Shown here: positions 17,751-26,659 of the stretch, in pieces | Numbering within the stretch: the stretch's first letter is position 1 | Layout of the letters: every line of letters begins with the position of its first letter | NCBI RefSeq assembly: GCF_004795035.1 | Contig: NZ_SSBK01000006.1 | Location: forward strand, 62,001-126,000 | Direction of reading: 5' to 3' | Source: Streptomyces sp. A0958 | GTDB lineage: Bacteria > Actinomycetota > Actinomycetes > Streptomycetales > Streptomycetaceae | Length of the DNA: 64,000 bases | Position numbers and translations under genes: made by a program | Notes under the pieces: generated by a model | Told to the model about the DNA's origin: nothing | Databases searched by the model: none | What the model saw: the letters and a program-made list of their open reading frames with translations, nothing else

Positions 17751-18191
17751 TCAGCCCGCCTTGGGGAACGCCGCCTTCAGGGCCGCGCCCCGGGTGAGGG
17801 ACGCGACGCGGATCACCGGCAGCACGCAGAGCGTCTGCGCCACCGCGTACCAGGGCGGGCACACGCCCGGGACCAGGTCGATGCCGATGATCGCGATCGG
17901 CATGATCACCGCGAGGGTGCTCACGCGATCGAAGGCGCGGCGGGAGCCCTGGGCGGCGGAGGCGGTGATCCGGAGGATCAGGAGCGCGATCAGGGGCAGC
18001 AGGGCCGCGCGGACCCACATGAACGTGTTCACCGTGTGGCCGGTGGCCGCCACCACGACGACCGCGGCGAGGGCAGCGGCGCCGAGTACCCCGTAGAGCT
18101 TGACGCAGTCGCGCGCCGAGTCGAGGGCCCGTCGGGCCTCGGGGGAGATGGTCAAGGGCCGGCTGTCCCGGCTGTCCGTCTTCGAGTCCAT
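17751..18191 (-). CDS. Small multi-pass membrane protein
   Basis: A 146-aa protein with a charged N-terminus of about 30 residues and four hydrophobic segments (near 35-55, 62-82, 97-118 and 120-140). No enzymatic motif is visible. The ATG at 18191 is preferred because the upstream in-frame residues are Arg/Pro-rich noise. It is divergent from the histidine kinase gene (152-bp gap) and could belong to that system's regulon or sensing path; this is only positional. Confidence 0.75.
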   Translation of the reverse strand: MDSKTDSRDSRPLTISPEARRALDSARDCVKLYGVLGAAALAAVVVVAATGHTVNTFMWVRAALLPLIALLILRITASAAQGSRRAFDRVSTLAVIMPIAIIGIDLVPGVCPPWYAVAQTLCVLPVIRVASLTRGAALKAAFPKAG

Positions 18192-18343
18192 GCCGACGAC
18201 GCTACGAACCGTGCGTCGGGCTCGGTATGCGTCTGGACGCACAAGGGGGTGGGGCTGGACCCACTCCTTCGCCGACCGGGGCCTCGGGGCGCTCCGCCCG
18301 GTGCAGAGTGGGTGCACCGAACGGAACGCGGAGGGGCGGACGG

Positions 18344-19591
18344 ATGAGGGTGCTGGGTTCGTGGCCGGTCCGGGCCGGCGTGGGCTTCGTACGGGCGTGC
18401 GCCGTCGCCGCCGTCACGCTGCTGATCCCGGCCGTATGGGCGGGCGCGGTGGCGTGGGGGGTGTGGTGGGGGGCGGTGAACCCGTGGTCGTGGGTGGGGC
18501 CCTCCGTGCTGGTGTGCGTGGGCACGCTCGCGTCGGCCCGGCCGGTCTGCCGGGCGGTCCGCTTCCTGGTCGCCCGCTGGTCGGGCACCGAGATCGCGTC
18601 CGGTTACCGCGAGGCCCCGCCGGTGACGCGGATGGCCACCGGGTACTGGTGGAACGGCTTCGACTACCACCGCACCAGCCGCGACGCCCTCATGGACCAG
18701 CGGTGGCGGCTGCGCTGGAAGGACCCGGCCAACTGGCGCGACCTGCGGTTCACCGCGATCGCCCCGGTGGCGGCGGGGCTCGTGGCGTGCGTCCCGCCGG
18801 CGGGGCTCGCGGTGGCCGTCCTGGGGCTCGGCGCCGGGGTCGTCGGCCGGCTCCTCGGCCTCCTCGTGGCCGTCGCCTCCGCCCCGTACGCCTGGCGGCC
18901 CGTCGCCCCGGTCGCCGTCCGTTTCCTGCGGCCCTCGGTCAGGATGGCGCTGGCTGACCGGGTGGACGAGCTGACCGGGCAGCGGGCGGACGCGACGGTC
19001 GCACAGGCCGCCGAGATCCGCCGCATCGAGCGGGACCTGCACGACGGTGCGCAGGCCCGGCTCGTCGCGCTCGGGCTCTCCCTGGCCGTCGTGGAGAAGC
19101 TGATGGAGACCGACCCCGTCCGGGCCAGGGCCCTGATGCGCGAAGCGCGGGCCGGCGCGACCGCCTCGCTGGCCGAGCTGCGCGACCTGGTCCACGGCAT
19201 CAACCCGCCCGTGCTCAACGACCGGGGCCTGGTCGACGCCGTACGGGCGCTGGCCCTGGACAGCCCGCTCGAAACGGAGGTGAGCGCCGACGTCCCGCAG
19301 CGGCTGGACGCGCCCGTCGAGTCGGCGGTGTACTTCGGCGTCGCCGAACTGCTCGCCAACGCGGTCAAGCACGCCCACGCGACCCGGCTGCGGATCTCCC
19401 TCGCCCGGGACGGTACCGACCTCGTGGTCGAGACCGAGGACGACGGGCGCGGCGGGGCCGTCGTCCGGGACGGCGGCGGGCTCGCCGGGCTGCGGCGGCG
19501 CCTGGCGGTCTTCGACGGCACCCTGGACCTCACGAGTCCGGCCGGCGGCCCGACCCGGGCGAGGATCATGGTGCCATGCGAATCGTTGTAG
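18344..19591 (+). CDS. Sensor histidine kinase (NarL/LiaS type)
   Basis: A 415-aa membrane kinase. The N-terminal half has four to five hydrophobic segments (about 8-60 and 140-185) with no large extracellular loop, so it probably senses within the membrane. The HisKA_3 dimerisation and phosphoacceptor motif is IERDLHDGAQARLVALG, with His near 231. The HATPase domain follows, with N-box ELLANAVKHAHA near 335 and DDGRGGA near 365. It overlaps the downstream response-regulator gene by 16 nt. A ribosome site GAGGGG precedes ATG 18344. Confidence 0.92.
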   Translation: MRVLGSWPVRAGVGFVRACAVAAVTLLIPAVWAGAVAWGVWWGAVNPWSWVGPSVLVCVGTLASARPVCRAVRFLVARWSGTEIASGYREAPPVTRMATGYWWNGFDYHRTSRDALMDQRWRLRWKDPANWRDLRFTAIAPVAAGLVACVPPAGLAVAVLGLGAGVVGRLLGLLVAVASAPYAWRPVAPVAVRFLRPSVRMALADRVDELTGQRADATVAQAAEIRRIERDLHDGAQARLVALGLSLAVVEKLMETDPVRARALMREARAGATASLAELRDLVHGINPPVLNDRGLVDAVRALALDSPLETEVSADVPQRLDAPVESAVYFGVAELLANAVKHAHATRLRISLARDGTDLVVETEDDGRGGAVVRDGGGLAGLRRRLAVFDGTLDLTSPAGGPTRARIMVPCESL

Positions 19592-20223
19592 CCGAGGACC
19601 TCTATCTCCTGCGCGACGGCATGGTCCGCCTCATCGAGGCGTACGGCCACGAGGTGGTGGCGACGGCCGCCACCGGCCCCGAGACCCTGGACGCCCTGCG
19701 CGCGTGGCGGCCGGACGTCGCCGTGGTCGATGTCCGCATGCCGCCGACGCAGACGGACGAGGGCCTGCGAGCCGCCCTCGCCGCCCGCGCCGACGTCCCC
19801 GGCCTGCCCGTCCTGGTCCTGTCCCAGTACGTGGAGCAGTTGTACGCCCGCGAGTTGCTGGCCGACGGCTCGGGCGGCGTCGGCTACTTCCTGAAGGAGA
19901 GCGTGTTCGACGCCGACCAGTTCCTCGACGCGCTGGAGCGGGTCGCGGCCGGGGGCACGGCCATGGACCCGGCGGTCATCGCGAAGCTGCTCTCCAGCGG
20001 CTCGTCCCACCGCCGCCTCGGCGGGCTCACCGAGCGCGAGCACTCCGTACTGGCCCTCATGGCCGAGGGCCTGTCCAACCAGGCCATCGCACGACGGCTG
20101 TTCCTCAGCGACAGCGCCATCAGCAAGTACACGACCTCGCTGTTCGGCAAGCTCGGCATCACGGACGACGGGACCGGCAACCGCCGCGTGCTGGCGGTGC
20201 TGGCCTACCTGAACGGGCCGTGA
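19576..20223 (+). CDS. LuxR/NarL-family response regulator
   Basis: A 215-aa response regulator paired with the overlapping kinase gene. The receiver domain (1-120) has the acidic pair AED near residue 7, phosphoacceptor Asp in VVDVRMP near 51, and Lys in FLKES near 107. The C-terminal LuxR HTH is near 150-200 (LTEREHSVLALMAEGLSNQA). Target genes are not evident; the divergent small membrane protein gene and this operon's own promoter are candidates. Confidence 0.93.
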   Translation: MRIVVAEDLYLLRDGMVRLIEAYGHEVVATAATGPETLDALRAWRPDVAVVDVRMPPTQTDEGLRAALAARADVPGLPVLVLSQYVEQLYARELLADGSGGVGYFLKESVFDADQFLDALERVAAGGTAMDPAVIAKLLSSGSSHRRLGGLTEREHSVLALMAEGLSNQAIARRLFLSDSAISKYTTSLFGKLGITDDGTGNRRVLAVLAYLNGP

Positions 20224-20225
20224 GA

Positions 20226-20244
20226 CCCGGGCCGAACGCCCGGG
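20226..20244. terminator. Short GC hairpin between convergent genes
   Basis: CCCGGGC (20226-20232) pairs with GCCCGGG (20238-20244) across a 5-nt loop, immediately after the response-regulator stop codon and before the leftward DUF4913 gene's end. It has no T-tract. Confidence 0.55.
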
Positions 20245-20277
20245 GCCCGTCCCCGGTGGGCGCGTTCCGTCCGCCGG

Positions 20278-20712
20278 CTACCGGCCCGTCCCGTCCTCAC
20301 GCGCCATGAACGCGGTCCCGGTCCACATCGCCGGGTCCGAGGGCTCCACCGGCAGCGGGGGGTGCGGGTAGGCGGTGTGGCCGTCGGCGGGGGAACAGGC
20401 GGAGAAGGGGCCGGTGTCGGCGTCGAGCAGGGCGTTGAGGTGCGGGTCGCAGTGGTAGAGCCACCAGGTCGACATGCCGAGGTTCGCGTCCAGGCGCAGG
20501 TGTTCCCAGGCCCGCCACACGGCGTCCAGGCGGGAGATCGCCTCCGCGTGTTTCCACCAGGCGGGGCACCAGGTCAGCGTGGTGCCGTTGATGCGGCGGC
20601 GGATCAGCTGGGCGAGATGGTCGGTGACGAACGCGTCGAGGGAGGCGAAGACCGGCTCCTCGCTCTCCGCCTCGGCGTACGCCTCGTCGGTGTCCTGCCA
20701 GATGTCGGTCAC
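20278..20712 (-). CDS. DUF4913-like small protein of a conjugation-type cluster
   Basis: A 144-aa acidic protein, Trp-rich in its core (LTWCPAWWKHAEAISRLDAV, then WRAWEHLRL), characteristic of DUF4913 proteins found beside actinobacterial mobile-element transfer genes. No TM or signal. It begins with a GTG that overlaps the stop of the coupling-type ATPase by 4 nt and is the last gene of the leftward block. The long upstream reading frame is antisense-frame noise over the ATPase. Function unknown; an adaptor to the ATPase is an inference from the coupling. Confidence 0.8.
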   Translation of the reverse strand: MTDIWQDTDEAYAEAESEEPVFASLDAFVTDHLAQLIRRRINGTTLTWCPAWWKHAEAISRLDAVWRAWEHLRLDANLGMSTWWLYHCDPHLNALLDADTGPFSACSPADGHTAYPHPPLPVEPSDPAMWTGTAFMAREDGTGR

Positions 20713-22454
20713 GGGCGGGCTCCGGGGTCGTGGTCCTTGAGCGAGGCGCGTACGTCCTCCGCGTACGGGCCCTCCCACCAGGGGATGGTCGCGACCAGGA
20801 CAGGTGGGGTGCCGGAGGCCAGTACCAGGGCGCGGCCGGGCGGCATCGCGCCGAGGTCGGCGACGTCCAGGACGCGTTCGCGGCGTGGGGAGTGGTTGGT
20901 GGAGCGGTTGGAGAACAGTCCCATGCCGGACTGGGCCGGCTGGTAGGAGACCGCGACGGTCTCGGCCTCGAATTCCCCGGCCAGCTGGGAGAGGTCGCCG
21001 AGGAAGCGGGTGTCGGATACGCCTCCCCCGTACAGCCGGATGTTGGCCGCCGACCAGAGCTTCTCCATGCCCTTCTCGCCCCAGACCTCGATGCCCTGGG
21101 CCCAGGACTGCAGGATCGTCATGAGGATGATGCCGCGCGAGCCGTAGTGGGAGTACAGGTCGGGCAGGTCCGCCCAGCGGCAGACGTTCGCCGCCTCGTC
21201 CAGGACGCCGAGCAGGGGAACGGTCAGCCGGCCGCCGGGCTGTACGGTCGCGGCCTCCTCGGCCGCCTCCACGACGGCGACGGTCAGGGCGGTCACCAGC
21301 GGGCCCGCGGAGTCCTTGCCCTCCCGGGAGAGGGAGTACAGGGTGCCGGTGTTGTCGGCGACGAAGTCCGCGGGCACGAATTCTCGGCGCTTGGCCATGG
21401 ACCTGCCCTGGGTGATCCAGGGGTGGACGGCCGGGTTCACCAGGCACGAGGCCATCTGCATCGCGGTGCCGTAGATGCCGCCGCGCTGCTTCTCCGGGGC
21501 CGTGACGACCCCTTCGACGGCGTCGGCGGGCAGTGCGTGGCCGTGTGTGCGCAGGATGCGGACGGGGGTGTCGTCCTTGGGCTTGGTCAGCCACTGGTAG
21601 ACCTGGGTGATGGGGGCCTTGGACTCGGCGGCCGCCAGGAGCAGGTTCGCCAGGAGGTCCTGTCCGGCCGGTTCGAAGAACGCGTCGGTGCTGGCGCCCT
21701 GCTCGCGTGAGCCCATCGCGAAGTGGCCGGCCAGCTTCCGGGCGCGCGAGACGTCCGTGACGTATCCCAGGGGGTTCCACCACCAGGACGGGGGCTCTCC
21801 GGCCCGGCCCTGCGGGTCGAAGACCCAGACCTCTCCCTTGGCGGCGCGCGGGCCTCGTGTGGCGTCGACGACGTCGCGCTTGTTGGAGGTGACCAGTACG
21901 GAGCCGGGCGCGTCGAGGATCGCGGGGATCGCCCGCCGGGTGGTCTTGCCGGTGCGGGGGCCCCAGATGTCGATGTGCATGTCCTCGAAGGACCCGTACA
22001 GCGGGCGTGCGCCGTTCACGGTCCGTCCGATGAACACGCCGGGTGTCGCGGACCTCGTGCCCAGGCGGGCCGCGGTGGCGGTGGCGCCCTTGGCGCTGAG
22101 CTTGTCGAGGTCCTTGCCCCGGCCCAGGTGGCGGGCCGCGCGGTCGATCCCGGGGCGGGCGTCGCTCCGCAGGCGGGCGCGTACGACGAGCGCGGCGGCC
22201 ACGAGGATCACGAGCCCTTCCGCCGCTGCGACGAGCGTGGCCGGTGTCCCGGGCCATCGCGACGTGCCGCCGGGCAGCCCGATGGCGTAGGTGAACGGGT
22301 TGGCGGCCGGCGCGGGCCGGTCGTTGATCGCGGCCCCCGCCAGGGCGGCGGTCCAACAGCCCACCACGGCGAGGACGACGGTGAGCACCAGTCCCAGGAA
22401 GAGGAAGGGGCCCGCCTCCGAACCGGCCCCCCGCTTCCCTTCGGTGGCGGTCAT
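20709..22454 (-). CDS. TraD/TraG-type coupling ATPase
   Basis: A 581-aa membrane ATPase resembling type IV coupling proteins, which deliver DNA or protein to a secretion channel. Two N-terminal TM segments lie near residues 17-40 and 75-95. Walker A is WGPRTGKTT near 168 and Walker B is LGVLDEAANVC near 414. A TraG-like C-terminal region includes LYGGGVSDTRF and ILQSWAQGIEVWGEKG. ATG 22454 is chosen because it makes an ATGA overlap with the upstream ATPase gene. A coupling protein with no relaxase gene in the window is noteworthy: it may move protein, or act with a relaxase encoded elsewhere. Confidence 0.88.
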   Translation of the reverse strand: MTATEGKRGAGSEAGPFLFLGLVLTVVLAVVGCWTAALAGAAINDRPAPAANPFTYAIGLPGGTSRWPGTPATLVAAAEGLVILVAAALVVRARLRSDARPGIDRAARHLGRGKDLDKLSAKGATATAARLGTRSATPGVFIGRTVNGARPLYGSFEDMHIDIWGPRTGKTTRRAIPAILDAPGSVLVTSNKRDVVDATRGPRAAKGEVWVFDPQGRAGEPPSWWWNPLGYVTDVSRARKLAGHFAMGSREQGASTDAFFEPAGQDLLANLLLAAAESKAPITQVYQWLTKPKDDTPVRILRTHGHALPADAVEGVVTAPEKQRGGIYGTAMQMASCLVNPAVHPWITQGRSMAKRREFVPADFVADNTGTLYSLSREGKDSAGPLVTALTVAVVEAAEEAATVQPGGRLTVPLLGVLDEAANVCRWADLPDLYSHYGSRGIILMTILQSWAQGIEVWGEKGMEKLWSAANIRLYGGGVSDTRFLGDLSQLAGEFEAETVAVSYQPAQSGMGLFSNRSTNHSPRRERVLDVADLGAMPPGRALVLASGTPPVLVATIPWWEGPYAEDVRASLKDHDPGARP

Positions 22455-23914
22455 CTGGCGGCCCACCTGCGGTTGGTGTCGTTGACGGCCAGTTCGGCCC
22501 GGGTCAGCTCCACCTGTAGCGGGATGCCGGGCCGCCCGCCGACCTTGATGAGGAACTTGCCCCGGCCGGGCGGCGGTGCCTCACGGCCGGCGCCCGCGTC
22601 CCAGGCGGGCGGTGTCGACCATCCGCTGATCATTTCCTGTTCGACGCCCGACATGGCGACCACCTGGTTCAGCTGGGGCATCTCGGCTCCGGGAAGCCCA
22701 CCGCAGATCACCATGCCGGCGCGTTCCACGAAGCCCTTGGCCTTCATCCGGTCCTCCTCCGCGGACAGCGCGAGCAGGTCGGACATGGTGTGGGTGATCA
22801 TCGCCATGCCGACGCCGCGCTGCCGGTTGAGGCGGGTCAGCGCGTCGACCCGGTCGACCAGGCCGCGCCCGGCCCGCAGCACCCGCCACAGCTCGTCGAG
22901 GATGACGAAGTAGTGGCGCTGGGGTTCGAGACCGGCGTCGGCGAGGGCCTGCGAGGCGGCCACGGCGCTGAACCCGTATGTCCAGCAGGACAGCAACGCC
23001 GCGGCCTGGAGCAGGACTTCGGAGTCGTCGATGGAGGAGACGTCGAAGCACACGGGCCGGTCGGTGTTCATGGGGACCGAGGTGGGGTGGGCGAACATGT
23101 CGCCGAGGCGGCCCTGCCCGAGGAGTCCGGTCAGCGAGGACTCCAGCGACTCGGTGATGTCCCGGTAGCGGCCGAGGCTGCCCCGGTCCAGGGCGACGGA
23201 CCTCACGAGTTCCGGCGCCTCGTGCACGACCCGCAGGAGGTCGGCCATGACGGGGCTGCCGTCGTGCCGGTCGTCGAGGACCGTCAGGGCGGCGGCGATG
23301 ATCGTCTCCTCCCGGTCGCTCGGTGGTTCGCCCCGGGAGATCGTCAGCAGCGCGGACACGGCGTTCAGCCGGCGCCCGTGCGCGTCGGCGATGAGCGCGC
23401 GCCTGGCCTCGCCGGTCAGCCGGGCGGCGGCGTCCGCGGCGATCGAGGTGTCGAGCGGATTGAGGTAGCCGCGGCCCCGGCCCAGGGTGATGACCTGCCC
23501 GCCGAGGGCGGCGACCAGGTCGGCGTAGTCGGGCTTGAGGTCGCCGAAGACCATGGGGTAGGTGCCGTACCCGGCCAGGCCGAGCGCCATCCGGCGCACC
23601 ACCGTCGACTTCCCCAGCCCCGGCTTCCCGAGCACGAACGCGGACGGGTTGAGGAGCAGGTTGGCACGCTGGAACCAGGAGATGGGATCGCAGCACACCG
23701 CCGCGCCGGAGATCAGGTCGCGGCCCAGCGGCACCCCGACCATGGGGGTGCCGGAGCCGGCCGCGAACGGCCACATCCCGCAGACCTGCACGGTGGTCCC
23801 CCGCCATTCGGGGGCGGCCTCGACATACGCGGCGCTCCCCGCGCCCCGGCCCGGCCAGCCCCGCCAGCCCGGGCGCGGGGGCCGGGGCGCGGCGGGGGTC
23901 TTCTGCTTGGCCAA
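22451..23914 (-). CDS. VirB4/TraC-like conjugation ATPase
   Basis: A 487-aa ATPase with Walker A GKPGLGKSTVV near residue 97 and Walker B FVILDELW near 336, plus a downstream RQRGVGMAMITHTMSDLL sensor-like segment typical of VirB4/TrbE ATPases powering type IV secretion. It lacks the long N-terminal domain of full VirB4, which may be supplied by the SCO6880-like protein encoded just before it. The start is a TTG at 23914 preceded by AAGGGGAGAAG; no better ATG or GTG lies near. The 361 in-frame residues farther upstream are antisense-frame noise. It overlaps the coupling ATPase gene by 4 nt. Confidence 0.87.
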   Translation of the reverse strand: MAKQKTPAAPRPPRPGWRGWPGRGAGSAAYVEAAPEWRGTTVQVCGMWPFAAGSGTPMVGVPLGRDLISGAAVCCDPISWFQRANLLLNPSAFVLGKPGLGKSTVVRRMALGLAGYGTYPMVFGDLKPDYADLVAALGGQVITLGRGRGYLNPLDTSIAADAAARLTGEARRALIADAHGRRLNAVSALLTISRGEPPSDREETIIAAALTVLDDRHDGSPVMADLLRVVHEAPELVRSVALDRGSLGRYRDITESLESSLTGLLGQGRLGDMFAHPTSVPMNTDRPVCFDVSSIDDSEVLLQAAALLSCWTYGFSAVAASQALADAGLEPQRHYFVILDELWRVLRAGRGLVDRVDALTRLNRQRGVGMAMITHTMSDLLALSAEEDRMKAKGFVERAGMVICGGLPGAEMPQLNQVVAMSGVEQEMISGWSTPPAWDAGAGREAPPPGRGKFLIKVGGRPGIPLQVELTRAELAVNDTNRRWAAR

Positions 23915-23940
23915 CGTCTTCTCCCCTTGCGGCTTACGGG

Positions 23941-25440
23941 CTACATGGCGTCGCGTACGGCTTGAGGTACGCGCAGGTGGTGCGGCAGCACGATGCCGAT
24001 GGGCAGGGCGGCGGCGAATGCGGAGGCCTGGGAGCCGTGCACGCGGCGCAGCGCGACCCGGGCGGGTGCGGACAGGTTGTCGACGGCTGCGGCAGCGCGC
24101 TCGAGGTCGTCGCGGTCCAGTACGGTCGCGGTGACCAGCATCCCGAAGCGGACGACGCCGGCTCCGGTCGCCTCTTCTCTGGCCGCCTGCTCGGCGGCGC
24201 GGACGCCGACGGAGTCGCGGGCGTTCTCGACCTTGGCCTGCTGGGCCTTGAACAGGGCGTCCTTGTGGTCGCGTTCGACGACCCTGGCGGCGGTGGCCGG
24301 GTCGTGCGGGCGGTAGAGGAGGGTGACGCGCTTCCGGCTGATGTCGGGGTGCGGCAGCAGCAGCGAGGTCAGCACGGAGGAGAAGACCTCGCCGCGCGGG
24401 GCCTCGCTCATCGACCAGGTGATGGAGTGCGCGCCGTCGTGCCGGTAGTGGTCCCAGGCCTCTTCGGCGCCGATGGGGCCCGCGTCGTTCCAGGTGATGC
24501 CGGTGCCTCCGTCGCCGCGGGCCTCCTCGACCAGGACGGAGACCGAGGGGTCGTACGCCACCCTGACCGCGTCGGTGAGGTCGGCGGCGCTCATCGGGCG
24601 TGCCGGTCCCGCCCCGGTCATCGAGAGGTTGGAGGCCAGGCCGGGCAGGCGCAGGCCGATGAGTTCGGACATCGCGGCGATGTCGCGCCGCTTCTGTCCG
24701 GGGCGGGCCGCGCCGGAGTAGGTGAGTGCGATGCGGGTGGTCAGCGTCGCGGAGCCCGCCGGGTAGGTGCGCATGACCTCGTGCAGGACCTCCTGCGCGA
24801 GCGCGGGGGCGGCCGGGTCGATGTTGTCCGTGATCTCGCGTTCCAGGCGGGTGCCGGGGTCGGGGGCGGCCTCGATGGTCACCGAGCAGGCGACGAGGCC
24901 GGGTTCGTAGGCGAGGGAGGCCAGCCACTGCCCCCAGTGCGCCACCCAGGTGTCGACCTGGTCCTCGTCGACGAGGGAGGCGCCGTCGGCGTCGCACTGG
25001 AGGACGGCGGTGTGGTGGTTGGTCGAGGGGACGCTCAGCAGGGCGAAGGGGTTGCCGTGGGCGTCGGTGCCTTCGGCGAGTGTGGATGCCGCTGCCAGGC
25101 CGGGGAGTTGGCAGGTACCGTGCGCGGTGCGGCCCAGGGGGCCGGACCGGTAGACGTTCTTCCCGGACGACTTTCCGCGTGCGAACGCGAACCGTGCGGT
25201 GGAGCGTTGCAGGCCGTTGCGGCCGTGCCGGTCGCGCAGCAGCAGGGGCACCAGGGCCAGGGCGACGACCACTCCGAAGGCCACGGCGAGCCAGATCGAA
25301 ACGAGCATGGCCAGGACGACCAGGACCATTCCGCCGAGCAGCACCATGGTGCCCGCCATGCCGAGCCCGTGAATGCCCGGTGAGGTGGGTTTGCGCCAGT
25401 TGCCGTACGTGCGCGGCCCGCTGATCTCACTCGCTGCCAC
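23941..25440 (-). CDS. SCO6880-family membrane protein (T4SS-like)
   Basis: A 499-aa protein with two adjacent TM segments near residues 25-70, then a large soluble domain of about 420 residues. It resembles the SCO6880 family of actinobacterial transfer clusters, thought to provide the N-terminal VirB4/PrgI-like part of the machine. That comparison is from memory of the family. GTG 25440 is chosen because it follows the upstream gene with a short overlap (14 nt); the extra 18 residues of the longest frame are Arg-rich noise. It is encoded directly before the VirB4-like ATPase, so a complex with it is likely. Confidence 0.78.
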   Translation of the reverse strand: MAASEISGPRTYGNWRKPTSPGIHGLGMAGTMVLLGGMVLVVLAMLVSIWLAVAFGVVVALALVPLLLRDRHGRNGLQRSTARFAFARGKSSGKNVYRSGPLGRTAHGTCQLPGLAAASTLAEGTDAHGNPFALLSVPSTNHHTAVLQCDADGASLVDEDQVDTWVAHWGQWLASLAYEPGLVACSVTIEAAPDPGTRLEREITDNIDPAAPALAQEVLHEVMRTYPAGSATLTTRIALTYSGAARPGQKRRDIAAMSELIGLRLPGLASNLSMTGAGPARPMSAADLTDAVRVAYDPSVSVLVEEARGDGGTGITWNDAGPIGAEEAWDHYRHDGAHSITWSMSEAPRGEVFSSVLTSLLLPHPDISRKRVTLLYRPHDPATAARVVERDHKDALFKAQQAKVENARDSVGVRAAEQAAREEATGAGVVRFGMLVTATVLDRDDLERAAAAVDNLSAPARVALRRVHGSQASAFAAALPIGIVLPHHLRVPQAVRDAM

Positions 25441-26653
25441 TGGGGCCCCCGTTCGCTGAGTTGTCCACGGCCTTGCGCGCCGCGCCCTTCGCACCCTTGA
25501 CCGCGGCGGCGGTGACCGCCACGGCGATGCCGACCGGGCCGGCGGCGGCCGCCCCCTTCATGGCAACCCCTCCCGATGCCTTCGCTGTCGTGGAGATGGA
25601 GGCGCTGCTCTTCATCGCTCCTCCGGTGCCGCCGGGGGTGGGGCGGGCGCCCATGGGCGGCTTCGGACCGCCCGAAGGCGCGGGCCCGGCAGAGGAGTTG
25701 CGCATCTGTCCGACGCGTTTGGCGCCGGACGCGACGGCCCGGCCCATGCCGGCCGCCGCCCCGCCCCCGGCGCCGCCGGAACCGGCGGCCTGCACCAGGG
25801 GGGTGGTGAAGCGCATCAGTGCGGGCAGGGCGACGAGGGCCAGGATCATCAGCATGATCCCGCAGATCGACATCAGCATGGTGCCGGAGTCGGCCTCGCC
25901 GTCGCCCGCCACGGCGGTCATCCGGATCGCGGTCGCGTAGACGATCGCGGCCGCGGGCTTGTAGAGGATGAAGGCGATCAGCCAGCCCAGCGACTTGCGG
26001 AACCAGGCCTGCCCGGCGGCGGTCGATGACGCGGCGGCGCTCAGCGGCAGGGTGCCGACCAGGAGCACCAGCATGGCCGTCCGCACCATCATGAGTCCGA
26101 CCTGGGCGATGCAGGCCAGGGTGGCGATCAGTGCCAGGATCAACGCGATGACGGGGCCGTTGAACCCCACCATCATGGAGAGCCCGAGCCATCCGACGAC
26201 CGCTTCGCCGAACTCCTTGCCGCCGTACGCCTCCGTGATGATCCACTCGGAGAAGGAGTCCGACGCCTGGGCGAGGAGGTTGAAGCCGCCCACGCTCGCC
26301 GCTGTGACGACGGTCAGGGTCAACAGCCCCTTGGCCGCTTCGACGGCGGCCTCACCACGCCGGGTGAGAGCCATCCTGCCTGCCGCTACGAGCAGGCACA
26401 GCACGGCTATCCATGTGGTGATCCACCCGGTGTGCAGCCAGATCCATCCGACCGGGTCTCCCTTGACCCCGTTCCCGTTGCCTTCGAGGCTGGGGGTGGG
26501 GACCTTCACCCACCACGTCATCACGGTCCCGACGAGCTTCCCGAGGCCTTCGGTCAGCCAGTTGACGATTCCGGTGAACGCGCTGGCGCCCGCGTCGGAG
26601 GCCGTGTCGGCGACGCAGTCCACCCAGTTCATGGGGTTCCAGCAGCTGCCCAT
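25427..26653 (-). CDS. SCO6881-family polytopic membrane protein (VirB6/TrbL-like)
   Basis: A 408-aa protein with a short Cys/Trp-rich N-terminus (MGSCWNPMNWVDC) and about six TM helices between residues 70 and 295. A cytoplasmic or periplasmic Gly/Ala/Pro-rich tail (about 300-408) follows. This is the pattern of TrbL/VirB6 channel proteins and of the actinobacterial SCO6881 family. It is the likely inner-membrane channel of the secretion-like machine. It overlaps the next gene by 14 nt and follows the VirB8-like gene by 6 nt, so all are one transcript. Confidence 0.8.
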   Translation of the reverse strand: MGSCWNPMNWVDCVADTASDAGASAFTGIVNWLTEGLGKLVGTVMTWWVKVPTPSLEGNGNGVKGDPVGWIWLHTGWITTWIAVLCLLVAAGRMALTRRGEAAVEAAKGLLTLTVVTAASVGGFNLLAQASDSFSEWIITEAYGGKEFGEAVVGWLGLSMMVGFNGPVIALILALIATLACIAQVGLMMVRTAMLVLLVGTLPLSAAASSTAAGQAWFRKSLGWLIAFILYKPAAAIVYATAIRMTAVAGDGEADSGTMLMSICGIMLMILALVALPALMRFTTPLVQAAGSGGAGGGAAAGMGRAVASGAKRVGQMRNSSAGPAPSGGPKPPMGARPTPGGTGGAMKSSASISTTAKASGGVAMKGAAAAGPVGIAVAVTAAAVKGAKGAARKAVDNSANGGPSGSE

Positions 26654-26659
26654 GCGCGA

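Noticed and set aside
22451..24997. Single 848-codon ATPase gene
   Set aside because: Its first 361 codons are out-of-frame sequence over the SCO6880-like gene; the true gene begins at TTG 23914 after a good ribosome site.
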